DNA from: Pontibacter sp. G13
Lineage (GTDB): Bacteria; Bacteroidota; Bacteroidia; J057
Assembly (NCBI RefSeq): GCF_031851795.1
Contig: NZ_CP134696.1
Location: 3,802,501 to 3,866,500 of the forward strand
Length of the DNA stretch: 64,000 nt
Direction of reading: 5' to 3'
Shown here: positions 35,796 to 43,505 of the stretch, one piece after another
How positions within the stretch are numbered: the first letter of the stretch is position 1
Layout: every line of letters starts with the position of its first letter
Translations under genes and position numbers: made by a program
Notes under the pieces: generated by a model
Told to the model about the DNA's origin: nothing
Databases searched by the model: none
The model's input: only the letters and a program-made list of their open reading frames with translations

Positions 35796-35836
35796 CAAAG
35801 CTGCATGTAAGGAGCAACCATTGCTTCATGGCTTTG
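35796..35836 (+). promoter_or_regulatory. Interrupted inverted repeat in the receptor leader
   Basis: CAAAGC, CATG and AGCAA are mirrored in order by TTGCT, CATG and GCTTTG around CCA, so the RNA could fold into a long stem with small internal loops at the very 5' end of the transcript. No known riboswitch is recognised. Confidence 0.35.
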
Positions 35837-35939
35837 TATGCTATACACCCACCAAAGACGTTGCTTTTCGGATTGTTTTTTCAATCCAATTAGCATTTTC
35901 CCTTCATCTTTTTTCTTCCAATTCGCTATACCTTCCCCT

Positions 35940-38390
35940 ATGTATGGAAACCTGATTCGGGAATGTATGCTGCTGTGTATTTCATTGTGCTTGGGTACCC
36001 AAGTTTGGGCCCAAAGCTTTACCATCAGCGGCTATGTTTCTGACGCCACTTCCGGCGAAAAATTGATCAATGCCAAAGTATTTGACAGTTTAAGTCAACA
36101 GGGCATCATCACGAATAACTTCGGATTTTTTAGTCTGACCTTGCCGGCCGGCGAGGTGAATCTGATTGCTGTGTATGCGGGATTTGAAGCCAGTTCCATC
36201 CCTTTTGAATTAAAAAAGGATACTCAAGTGGTCATTTCATTGGCTCCCTACCAGACGGATGTTGTCGAAATTGTCGCGGATGAAGTAGAGAGAATTGAGG
36301 AGCGGGTAGAAATGAGTACAGTGACCCTTTCACCAGAAGAGATCAAAAAGCTTCCGATGCTACTTGGTGAGGTCGATGTGGTGAAAGCGATTCAACTTTT
36401 GCCGGGTGTTCAATCGGGAAATGAAGGCAGTACGGGTCTTTATGTGCGTGGAGGCGGTCCCGATCAAAATCTTATTCTGTTGGATGATGTACCGCTTTAC
36501 TATGTAAGTCATTTGGGCGGATTCTTCTCTGTGTTTAATGCAGATGCGATCAGCCAAGTGAAATTGACCAAAGGGGGTTTTCCTGCCAGGTATGGAGGAA
36601 GGATATCTTCCGTGCTTGATGTGAGAATGAAAGAGGGGAACATGCGAGAATTTCATGGACAAGGGAGCATAGGGATTTTGGCTTCTAAGTTTTCCTTCGA
36701 AGGCCCCATCATCAAGGACAAAGCGTCATTTATTATCTCTGGTCGGCGGACCTATTTCGATCTGCTGACAAGGCCTATTTCCAGAATTGCCTCTCGCCAA
36801 AGCTCTGGAGGCGAGGCCGTGGCAAGTTTTGGATATTATTTCTACGACTTGAATGCCAAGGTCAATTACGTTATTTCACCCAATGATCGTTTGTATTTGA
36901 GCGGATACATGGGAGATGATGATTTGGGGCTCAAGCTGACGGAAGAGTTTGGCACTCCCAATGAAGACCTGAGTATTCTGGAATTTGATACCGGCTCAAG
37001 ATGGGGAAATCGAGTGGCTGCTTTGAGGTGGAATCACATTTGGAACCCCAAGGTTTTCAGTAACCTCACCGCCACCTTCACCAATTACCGATTCAAGGTT
37101 GAAAACGACTTTTACTCCGAAGAACATTTCGAACAAGAGATTTTAAAGGCTGAGGGATATCTGGGGTATCAATCAGGGATCAGGGATTTTGCCTTGAAAT
37201 ACGATATGGAGTTTTATCCCAATCCCAAGCATGAAATCAGAGTTGGTGCCAATACTACCCTTCACAAGTTCTCACCGGGATTGATTGGATATTCTGTTTC
37301 GGAAGCGGACACCTCGCTGCTGGATACAACCATCGGAAGTGAACCTATCAATTCTTTGGAAAGCTATGTCTATGTCGAGGATCTATGGAAAGTGAATGAT
37401 CGATTGACCTTCCATTTGGGATTGCATGGAAGTCATTATCGAGTGGACCAATCTGATTATTGGTCCCTTCAGCCTCGAGTCTCAGCAAGATTCTTGGCTA
37501 CCGATCGCCTTTCTCTCAAAGGTTCTTTCGTGACCATGACCCAGTTTCTCCATTTGTTGACCAATTCTGGTACTGGATTGCCGGTGGATCTTTGGGTTCC
37601 TGCCACCGATCGAGTTCCTCCCCAGCGTTCATGGCAAGTCGCTCTCGGTGCTGCGACCACTTTGAGAGATGGATGGGAATTGTCTGTGGAGGGCTACTAC
37701 AAGGAGATGAAGACCCTGATCGAATACCGAGAGGGTACCAATTTTTTCCTGTCCCTAGAGGAATCTGATTGGCAAGATCGGGTGGTTTCCGGAGGAACTG
37801 GGACTGCGTATGGAGCAGAAGTGCTCTTGCAGAAACGAAAGGGTGCCACCACCGGCTGGTTGGGATATACCTTGTCATGGAATAATCGCCAGTTCGATGA
37901 ACTGAATCAAGGGGAAGTATATCCCTATAAGTTTGACCGACGTCATGATGCTAGCTTGGTCGTGGCCCACACTTTCAATAAGCGAGTTTCGCTGTCCGGA
38001 ACTTGGGTATTTGGTACCGGGAATGCCATGACTGTCCCTACAGGTCGCTATGCAACCCCGTCTGCCAATGGATATGATCGAAGCTTTTTCCCCATTTTCT
38101 ATGGTTCCAATTCAGTCAATCTATACGAAGAGGGTAGAAACAATTTCCGAATGGAAGCCTACCACAGATTTGATATTGGCGTCAATTTCACCAAAGACAA
38201 GAAATGGGGAGAGCGGACCATCAGTATGGGGCTTTACAATGCTTATGGCCGAAAGAACCCTTACATGTACTACATCAGTCAGGAGCGTGAATATCTCCCT
38301 AATGGAGAGTATCGATCCGAGACCAATTTGACGAGATTTTCGCTCTTCCCTGTGCCCATCCCTTATTTCACCTATAGCTTTTCATTCTAA
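35940..38390 (+). CDS. TonB-dependent receptor paired with DUF4249 lipoprotein
   Basis: 816 residues from the ATG at 35940, which gives a signal peptide (MYGNLIRECMLLCISLCLGT, ends VWAQ). The carboxypeptidase-like domain (about 28-105; ISGYVSDATSGEKLINAKVF) is followed by a plug (about 120-235; MLLGEVDVVKAIQLLPGVQS, VRGGGPDQNLILLDDVPLYY) and a barrel ending YFTYSFSF. This subtype commonly occurs with a DUF4249 surface lipoprotein, as here, where the receptor stop TAA overlaps the next ATG by one base. No STN domain is present, so it transports but does not signal through FecR. Ligand unknown. Confidence 0.92.
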   Translation: MYGNLIRECMLLCISLCLGTQVWAQSFTISGYVSDATSGEKLINAKVFDSLSQQGIITNNFGFFSLTLPAGEVNLIAVYAGFEASSIPFELKKDTQVVISLAPYQTDVVEIVADEVERIEERVEMSTVTLSPEEIKKLPMLLGEVDVVKAIQLLPGVQSGNEGSTGLYVRGGGPDQNLILLDDVPLYYVSHLGGFFSVFNADAISQVKLTKGGFPARYGGRISSVLDVRMKEGNMREFHGQGSIGILASKFSFEGPIIKDKASFIISGRRTYFDLLTRPISRIASRQSSGGEAVASFGYYFYDLNAKVNYVISPNDRLYLSGYMGDDDLGLKLTEEFGTPNEDLSILEFDTGSRWGNRVAALRWNHIWNPKVFSNLTATFTNYRFKVENDFYSEEHFEQEILKAEGYLGYQSGIRDFALKYDMEFYPNPKHEIRVGANTTLHKFSPGLIGYSVSEADTSLLDTTIGSEPINSLESYVYVEDLWKVNDRLTFHLGLHGSHYRVDQSDYWSLQPRVSARFLATDRLSLKGSFVTMTQFLHLLTNSGTGLPVDLWVPATDRVPPQRSWQVALGAATTLRDGWELSVEGYYKEMKTLIEYREGTNFFLSLEESDWQDRVVSGGTGTAYGAEVLLQKRKGATTGWLGYTLSWNNRQFDELNQGEVYPYKFDRRHDASLVVAHTFNKRVSLSGTWVFGTGNAMTVPTGRYATPSANGYDRSFFPIFYGSNSVNLYEEGRNNFRMEAYHRFDIGVNFTKDKKWGERTISMGLYNAYGRKNPYMYYISQEREYLPNGEYRSETNLTRFSLFPVPIPYFTYSFSF

Positions 38391-39367
38391 TGCAACGATT
38401 CGATATCAGACCATTATTGATTAGTAGCTTGTTGGGATCGCTATTGATGATCTTGGCGGCGTGCGAGACTGTTGTATCAATTCCATTGCCAGAACACCAA
38501 CCCAAATTGGTCGTGTATGGAATTTTGAATGCCGATTCAGCGCTTGAAATTCAGGTGTCTAGAAGCTATGGATGGAATGAGGAAGGAGGAGATTCGACCG
38601 AGTTTTTGGATGATGCAGTCGTGGAGATTCAGATTGGGAATGAATCGCCAGTTAGATTAGACTATGAGGAGGAGTACACCCCTTGGTCTTGGCCCAATCA
38701 GGTAATCGGTTCCTACATAGATCCTCAAATAGATTTGTCTGAAGGAGATTCGATTAAGTTAACTGTAAGTCATCCAGATTATCCAAGCGTAGAGGCTTCC
38801 ACCAAGATGATTCCAGAATTGACAATCTCTGCGGTTGAACTACGACAGAATATTGCTCGGGAGATTTACGAAGATGGTTCCAAGGGCGATTTTCAATCTC
38901 TCTTGTCCGTTTCGCTGACAGATGATCCAGAGACTCGGAACTACTATTCTTTCGAGATTGCTGGGGTGATTTATGAAGACTCCATGGGATTCGATACACA
39001 TCTGGGGTATAGCTCAGCTGGATTTGCAGAGATTGGAGGATCAGGAGGAGCTTACAATTCTGGAGGTTGGCTCCTTTCTGATGATGATTTCAATGGGAGC
39101 CTGGTTCAATTGGACTTACTCTTGTATCTGTATGATCCTTCATCTTGGTTTGAACCATTCACGGGCCAAGTAAAATATGTGATTCTTCACTCTAAGGTGT
39201 ATGGCGGTGAGTGGGGTACGTATTGGGAGAAATACCGAATTCAGCAACAAGCTAATTCTGGGTTTGATTTGATTCCACCAGAGGCTGTTATTGTCAACTC
39301 CAATGTTGAAGGTGGATACGGGGTGTTGGGAAGTTGGACGACCCGAACGGACACCATCAGGCTATAA
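38390..39367 (+). CDS. DUF4249 lipoprotein, partner of the TonB receptor
   Basis: 325 residues. The lipobox is LAAC, so Cys25 is the lipid anchor, followed by ETVVSIPLPEHQPKLVVYGI, the typical DUF4249 opening. Later beta-rich segments (LSVSLTDDPETRNYYSFEIA, VKYVILHSKVYGGEWGTYWE) fit the family. By place and pairing it plays the part SusD plays in other systems, though the folds are unrelated. ATG overlaps the receptor stop (TAATG), which implies coupled translation. A terminator follows at 39387. Confidence 0.88.
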   Translation: MQRFDIRPLLISSLLGSLLMILAACETVVSIPLPEHQPKLVVYGILNADSALEIQVSRSYGWNEEGGDSTEFLDDAVVEIQIGNESPVRLDYEEEYTPWSWPNQVIGSYIDPQIDLSEGDSIKLTVSHPDYPSVEASTKMIPELTISAVELRQNIAREIYEDGSKGDFQSLLSVSLTDDPETRNYYSFEIAGVIYEDSMGFDTHLGYSSAGFAEIGGSGGAYNSGGWLLSDDDFNGSLVQLDLLLYLYDPSSWFEPFTGQVKYVILHSKVYGGEWGTYWEKYRIQQQANSGFDLIPPEAVIVNSNVEGGYGVLGSWTTRTDTIRL

Positions 39368-39386
39368 ATAATCTTTCATGATAAGA

Positions 39387-39416
39387 CCTTGGGAGCAGAG
39401 GAGTTTGCTTCCAAGG
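39387..39416 (+). terminator. Rho-independent terminator of the receptor/DUF4249 operon
   Basis: CCTTGGGAGCA pairs with TGCTTCCAAGG (11 bp, one wobble), eight-base loop, then six T. Confidence 0.8.
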
Positions 39417-39474
39417 CTTTTTTGTTTAATGCTGTTAGGGTTGTGCTTCAATAGAAGTTGGCATTTTCTGTATG

Positions 39475-39490
39475 TTCAATAATTTTTGAA
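39475..39490. promoter_or_regulatory. Candidate GbsR operator 1 (autoregulatory)
   Basis: TTCA-N8-TGAA, a shortened form of the two better sites at 40090 and 40654, with the same eight-base spacer. Its right half covers the TTG of the promoter in front of the regulator gene. Confidence 0.45.
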
Positions 39491-39513
39491 AATCAGGCCG
39501 TTTGCTATATTTG
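39486..39513 (+). promoter_or_regulatory. Promoter of the GbsR-type regulator gene
   Basis: TTG at 39486-39488, a 17-base spacer, and TATATTTG at 39506-39513 (exact TAnnTTTG). The ATG at 39518 comes four bases later, so the mRNA may be almost leaderless. Confidence 0.5.
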
Positions 39514-39517
39514 TATT

Positions 39518-40042
39518 ATGCAATTTGAGGAAGGCAAGGAAAAATTTATCCAAGCATGGGGCGCAATTGGCTCCAATTGGGGCATCAACCGTACGATGGC
39601 CCAAGTACATGCATTGTTGTTGATCGCGCCAGAACCTCTGTCTGCGCAAGACATTATGGATGAGCTTAATATCTCCCGCGGGAATGCCAACATGAACCTG
39701 CGGGCACTCATTGATTGGGGGCTCATCGCTAAAGAACACAAGTCAGGAGAGCGAAAAGAGTATTTCTACGCTGAAAAAGATATCTGGCAAGTGGCCCAGC
39801 AGGTTATTCTTGAGCGTAGGAAAAGGGAATTAAAACCCGTTCTCAAGGTGCTTGAAGAAGTGAAGCACATCGAGAAAGGCGATCACTCTGAAGAGCAAAT
39901 TCAGACCTTCATCTCTACAGTTTCGGACCTTGAAGGAGTCGTTAGCCAAGCAGATAAATTCCTAGACTTGATGCTGAAGTCCAACCGCAAATGGTTCTGG
40001 GAAAGAGTCCTCAAAATGCTTCCTGACAAAAGAGAATCCTAA
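39518..40042 (+). CDS. GbsR/MarR-family transcriptional regulator
   Basis: 174 residues, taking the ATG at 39518 (MQFEEGKEKFIQAWGAIGSN); 20 extra residues from 39458 would run through the promoter. The winged helix spans residues about 30-95 (NRTMAQVHALLLIAPEPLSA, QDIMDELNISRGNANMNLRA), a GbsR-type arrangement, followed by a helical C-terminal half (LKPVLKVLEEVKHIEKGD) for dimer formation. The same spaced palindrome lies before this gene, before the membrane protein at 40172 and at 40654, so it probably controls itself and those units. Effector unknown. Confidence 0.9.
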   Translation: MQFEEGKEKFIQAWGAIGSNWGINRTMAQVHALLLIAPEPLSAQDIMDELNISRGNANMNLRALIDWGLIAKEHKSGERKEYFYAEKDIWQVAQQVILERRKRELKPVLKVLEEVKHIEKGDHSEEQIQTFISTVSDLEGVVSQADKFLDLMLKSNRKWFWERVLKMLPDKRES

Positions 40043-40053
40043 AGAAGCATATT

Positions 40054-40074
40054 AGCCCGGATGCGTTTCGGGTT
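40054..40074 (+). terminator. Likely terminator of the GbsR gene
   Basis: AGCCCGGA and TTCGGGTT pair (two wobble pairs) around a five-base loop and lead into TTCTTTTG, 11 bp after the stop. Confidence 0.5.
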
Positions 40075-40089
40075 TTCTTTTGTTAAATA

Positions 40090-40111
40090 ACTTTCATTAA
40101 TTACTGAAAGT
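40090..40111. promoter_or_regulatory. Candidate GbsR operator 2
   Basis: ACTTTCA-N8-TGAAAGT with perfect seven-base arms, 60 bp before the membrane protein gene at 40172. A looser half-site (CACTGAAGTCATG) sits at that gene's start codon. Confidence 0.6.
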
Positions 40112-40171
40112 ACTGAACTAACTAGTTGTGCTTTCGTTTAATCGATTGAACCTACTTAATTCACTGAAGTC

Positions 40172-40600
40172 ATGAGAAAAGAACATAAAATGATAGGTAA
40201 GCCGCTCCAAAGATTGGGGCTCACCTATTTCCTGTTAAACATCCCAGGTGCAATATTGGGAACCCTCATGCTGATTTATCCGCTTGGAGCTCTCTTTGAA
40301 GGGAACTGGGGAGTCCTTGGTTTGATCCCTGTTTACATCTTCGGTATGTACTTGTTCACCAGGTATTTTCGAATGGGAATAGCCAAGGATCAAAATTTGA
40401 TTCAGGCAAAACGTGCATGGATGATGACGTTCATCTATAATTTTGGAGGCCTAGTCTTGATGCTGGCAACACAGATTTTCCCGATGGCTATTTATCCGCT
40501 TTTAGGTACCGGATTTGGTCTGTTAGGTCTGAAATTGGTCAATGAACAACTGGAAGAATTTACAACTGAGGATGAGCCAATCGTTACTGCAAATAGCTGA
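40172..40600 (+). CDS. Four-helix membrane protein under putative GbsR control
   Basis: 142 residues, no signal peptide. Helices: LTYFLLNIPGAILGTLMLIY, VLGLIPVYIFGMYLF, WMMTFIYNFGGLVLMLATQ and FPMAIYPLLGTGFGLLGL. A basic N-terminus (MRKEHKMIGKPLQR) suggests it stays in the cytoplasm, and an acidic tail follows the last helix (NEQLEEFTTEDEP). No family recognised. It is preceded by a perfect copy of the operator-like palindrome and stands downstream of the regulator gene, so its level is probably set by that protein. Confidence 0.75.
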   Translation: MRKEHKMIGKPLQRLGLTYFLLNIPGAILGTLMLIYPLGALFEGNWGVLGLIPVYIFGMYLFTRYFRMGIAKDQNLIQAKRAWMMTFIYNFGGLVLMLATQIFPMAIYPLLGTGFGLLGLKLVNEQLEEFTTEDEPIVTANS

Positions 40601-40653
40601 TTATGTTCTTGGTATAGGGTTTTGAAAGTTTCGTGATATTTTTTTCGCCAAAA

Positions 40654-40675
40654 ACTTTCAATATTTACTGAAAGT
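40654..40675. promoter_or_regulatory. Candidate GbsR operator 3 (orphan)
   Basis: ACTTTCA-N8-TGAAAGT, again perfect arms; its spacer (ATATTTAC) differs from that of site 2 (TTAATTAC) at three of eight positions. It ends one base before the ATG of a 24-codon frame and has no ordinary gene downstream. Confidence 0.55.
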
Positions 40676-40676
40676 C

Positions 40677-40751
40677 ATGAACATACAGGACTTTATTTCG
40701 TTTAATGATCATAAGATAATGTTCCACAATATTGTGGTTAAGCATAGATGA
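40677..40751 (+). CDS. Possible micro-gene, 24 codons
   Basis: An ATG-started frame (MNIQDFISFNDHKIM...) of 24 residues with a TGA stop. The peptide is basic at its C-terminus (VVKHR) and has no membrane segment. What speaks for it is place only: an operator one base upstream and a strong terminator 32 bp downstream, with nothing else between. It may equally be the stump of a lost target gene or part of a non-coding RNA. Confidence 0.3.
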   Translation: MNIQDFISFNDHKIMFHNIVVKHR

Positions 40752-40782
40752 TTACATCCCAACACCCGCTGTTTACAATGGG

Positions 40783-40805
40783 GAGGCCGTCTTCAAGACG
40801 GCCTC
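40783..40805 (+). terminator. Rho-independent terminator
   Basis: GAGGCCGTC/GACGGCCTC, nine perfect pairs with loop TTCAA, followed by TGTTTTTT. It ends plus-strand transcripts from the GbsR-controlled region and does not serve the minus-strand gene, which lacks a T-run on that side. Confidence 0.8.
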
Positions 40806-40872
40806 TGTTTTTTGAGGGATGAGGAAAGTCGAAGTTGGGGGAGAGCCAAGGCAGGGAAAGAGACAGTATTAA

Positions 40873-42009
40873 TTATTCGGCTTGCTCTTCGATTTCAATC
40901 AGCCTGAAAGGCCATGGGGATTGGTTCCAGATACTCGCCGGGTCTTTGGTCAAGCTATGGTAGGCTTTCCACCACTTTTCCCCGCCTTTTTCCATTTCCA
41001 CGCTGGACCAGAATTGCCGGGCATCTAGGTAGTTTTTGCCCAACTCAGCCCAGGAGCCATATCTGTTTTGAAGGACTTGGCCTGCAGACCGCATCCGGTT
41101 GAGCGCTTCATCTTCAGAGGCGAATCCGGCTGCAACTCCAAGCTTATAGTTGTGAATATATCGGAGATAATCCCAGGCTAGAAAGCTTTGATATCTGATT
41201 CCATCTTGATTGGTACGAACCATCTCCACGCGATGCTTTTCTTCAGCTTGTTCTTGGAGGGTATCAAGACCAAATTTTCCGGCATCTACATCCTCCAGAT
41301 ATTGCTGGAGTTCTTGGGTATCCATATTCATGATGAATTCCATCTGTTCATGAAACTCTCGCCGATGACCAATCTGAAATAGCCAATCCTGTATCTCCTG
41401 AAAATCTCGTTTGGACTTCACTTCCCATTCTCTTCGGAAGTGTCTTCTAGCCGCAATCCAAGAAATGGGTCCCGAGTTGTGAGGAAAAAGACTAGAGTGA
41501 GGCTGTCCAGTAGCGTGCGATATCAAGGCATCCGCTGCCTGAAACCAGTCTTCAACCGTAAAAGGGGCAGGCTCTTCTTCCGTGACTGGTGAATCAGCAG
41601 GTTGTTCTTCTTCCACCTCCGTTAACTGCTCAACTGACTTTTTGGAGGGAAGCTTTGGTAGGGAAATTTTCAGATTGAACACTCGGATGATTCCCTTTAA
41701 GAGATAGCTAGGTAGATCCCAAAGGTGAACCCATAGCCATAGTAAAGGAAATAGTGCCAATGCCAAACCCACCGAATAAAGCGGGCCAAATTCTTGATGC
41801 ACCAACAGAACTGCCAATGCTGCAAGGAGGATGGCAGCCAGACCGTAAATACTGATTTGCAGATAATAGGAAGGAACTTCTTGGCTAGTATGGGTACCCT
41901 GAAAATTTCGAATCGACTTGTTTCGAATACCGACCCAAACCATTCTTCCCAAGAATAAAGCTGCGATGGTGAGCACAGCTATTCCCCATTGGATATTGGA
42001 CAGTTCCAT
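40873..42009 (-). CDS. Membrane protein with C-terminal DUF1266 domain
   Basis: 378 residues. Three N-terminal membrane helices (GIAVLTIAALFLGRMVWVGI, ISIYGLAAILLAALAVLLV, SVGLALALFPLLWLWVHLW) are followed by an acidic linker (VEEEQPADSPVTEEEPAPFT) and a soluble region. Its last 120 residues fit DUF1266 (FLAWDYLRYIHNYKLGVAAG, GSWAELGKNYLDARQFWSS), a domain known from enterobacterial YbeU/YbeR and of unknown function. The soluble part should be cytoplasmic. The gene starts 15 bp after the stop of the lipoprotein metallopeptidase gene, so the two are probably one operon. Confidence 0.8.
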   Translation of the reverse strand: MELSNIQWGIAVLTIAALFLGRMVWVGIRNKSIRNFQGTHTSQEVPSYYLQISIYGLAAILLAALAVLLVHQEFGPLYSVGLALALFPLLWLWVHLWDLPSYLLKGIIRVFNLKISLPKLPSKKSVEQLTEVEEEQPADSPVTEEEPAPFTVEDWFQAADALISHATGQPHSSLFPHNSGPISWIAARRHFRREWEVKSKRDFQEIQDWLFQIGHRREFHEQMEFIMNMDTQELQQYLEDVDAGKFGLDTLQEQAEEKHRVEMVRTNQDGIRYQSFLAWDYLRYIHNYKLGVAAGFASEDEALNRMRSAGQVLQNRYGSWAELGKNYLDARQFWSSVEMEKGGEKWWKAYHSLTKDPASIWNQSPWPFRLIEIEEQAE

Positions 42010-42024
42010 AAATGTGATGAATGA

Positions 42025-43095
42025 TCAAGGCAGATCAAATACTCGGAGAGATTCAACCTCCATGGAGGTATTGGGGCCAATATAAAATCCTACTTGATTT
42101 CCGGTAAACGTGCGGAAACTCAGAATATCAAAGTAGAATTCATTGATATAGATATGATACTGATCCTCCAGCTTCCTGATGGTAAGCTTATTGAATCCAT
42201 TGGGGTTGAATGAATCAACGGTTCGTCCAGTGGCCAAGCCTGAATCCCAAGTCCCAACAAATACAGCTGAATCTTTCGTCATCCCCAGATAGGACATTTC
42301 TGCAGCCTCCTGTGCTCCCCACTGAAAAATAGCTGCTCCGTCACCATCAACAATCCGGACTTCAATTTCAATTTCAAAGTTTCGATTCTCGTCGATATCG
42401 ATACTATTGCTGGTGTAAAATGCTTGACCGGGCTGCTTGGATTGGAAAAAGAATCTTCCGCCGGAAATTGTGCTGGTAGTCGCTGAGGAATTTCCGAGAA
42501 ACCAGCCATTCGTGTTATTGTCAAATTCTTCCAGGAATCGAGCTGTTTTCTGTCCTGCTGGAATGGATGAGTAGGAGGGAGCATTCAATGCCCAATCTGG
42601 AGCAGCTGTTTCCGGGTTGAATAGTTCATCCAAATAATAATCTCGCTTAAAAGCATTCAGTTGTCCTCCATACATTTGTTCGCCCGTAGAACGCATGATC
42701 GAGGCAAATGATCCATTTGGGAGGACATCATCTTTGTGGAGTCGGTTGAGGATACAGTGTCCCAATTCGTGGAAAACGAGGATTTCTCGGTGCCATTCGT
42801 TGTTTCGCCAGTTGTAGGAATTGGTATCCAGATGAATCACTGGAGTAGGGGAGGACTCGGTAGCGAACGTGCACAAACCAGCAGCATCGCCATTTTGCAA
42901 GTTGGATTCAAACTCTACGATGAGGTTGTCGACTTCTAGGGTGATGCCTCTTTTGGATGCTTCCAATTCAAATAGATCGATGTAGGGCTCGATAATATCG
43001 GGTACCTGATATACAGCTGGCGCCGGATCTGGTTGACATGCAGAAAGCAGAATCGAACAAGCAACGAGAAGTGCAAAATGAGGCGTCCTACGCAT
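42025..43095 (-). CDS. Lipoprotein zinc metallopeptidase with LamG-like C-terminal domain
   Basis: 356 residues. The lipobox is LLSAC (Cys20). A metallopeptidase-like domain (about 30-170) has HELGHC at residues 109-114, an HExxH site, with a further histidine at 120 and an Asp/Glu-rich patch after it. The C-terminal part (about 185-356) is a beta-sandwich of the concanavalin/LamG type (EFDNNTNGWFLGNSSATTST, GFNKLTIRKLEDQYHIYINE, QVGFYIGPNTSMEVESLRVF), usual for glycan or protein binding. It would sit on the cell envelope. Peptidase family not assigned; activity inferred from HExxH. Confidence 0.75.
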   Translation of the reverse strand: MRRTPHFALLVACSILLSACQPDPAPAVYQVPDIIEPYIDLFELEASKRGITLEVDNLIVEFESNLQNGDAAGLCTFATESSPTPVIHLDTNSYNWRNNEWHREILVFHELGHCILNRLHKDDVLPNGSFASIMRSTGEQMYGGQLNAFKRDYYLDELFNPETAAPDWALNAPSYSSIPAGQKTARFLEEFDNNTNGWFLGNSSATTSTISGGRFFFQSKQPGQAFYTSNSIDIDENRNFEIEIEVRIVDGDGAAIFQWGAQEAAEMSYLGMTKDSAVFVGTWDSGLATGRTVDSFNPNGFNKLTIRKLEDQYHIYINEFYFDILSFRTFTGNQVGFYIGPNTSMEVESLRVFDLP

Positions 43096-43241
43096 AGTTG
43101 GTTTTATAGCATCCTAATGGAAAAGAAGAATACCCGTTGGTGGCATTAATATACTGGATATTTCAGGAAATAATAAGGCATTAAACGGGGACTCTTCTCG
43201 ATCGGAGAATAGACACCAAGAGGGCAACAAACGCTGCCTGA

Positions 43242-43448
43242 TTATTTGAGCGGAAAGTCTTTGGGTACTCGCCCGCTGCCTTGGCACCATTCGCATCTTT
43301 CTCGATTGCGTGTATTCTGCCACCAGCCTTTTCCTTCGCATCTGGTGCAGGTTCTTGAGGATGAGAATACTTCTCCTAATAGAAATTTGACCACCCGGAA
43401 GGCAACTACCCCCAACACGATGAAAATCGCGATTCTTATGAAAGCCAT
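43242..43448 (-). CDS. Membrane-anchored mini-protein with DnaJ-type zinc finger
   Basis: 68 residues: an N-terminal membrane helix (IAIFIVLGVVAFRVVKFLL) and a zinc finger made of two CxxCxGxG units (CTRCEGKGWW and CEWCQGSGRV), the pattern of the cysteine-rich domain of DnaJ, cut to a single zinc site. There is no J domain, so it cannot recruit DnaK itself. It lies between a metallophosphoesterase gene (57 bp upstream) and a lipoprotein peptidase gene. It may bind unfolded chains at the membrane, which is inference. Confidence 0.75.
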   Translation of the reverse strand: MAFIRIAIFIVLGVVAFRVVKFLLGEVFSSSRTCTRCEGKGWWQNTRNRERCEWCQGSGRVPKDFPLK

Positions 43449-43505
43449 GGTTGATTTATGCTGTTAAAAACTAGGCCAAAATATAACTAAACAAGCGAAT
43501 TTTCC

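Larger units (their letters stand above)
35603..35939. other. Intergenic region with terminator, promoter element and structured leader
   Basis: This 337-bp gap holds a terminator (35733-35758), a -7 element (35786-35793) and a long interrupted inverted repeat (35796-35836), each listed on its own. The first 100 bases show nothing further. A longer upstream reading frame from 35838 exists but lacks a signal peptide at its start. Confidence 0.5.
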
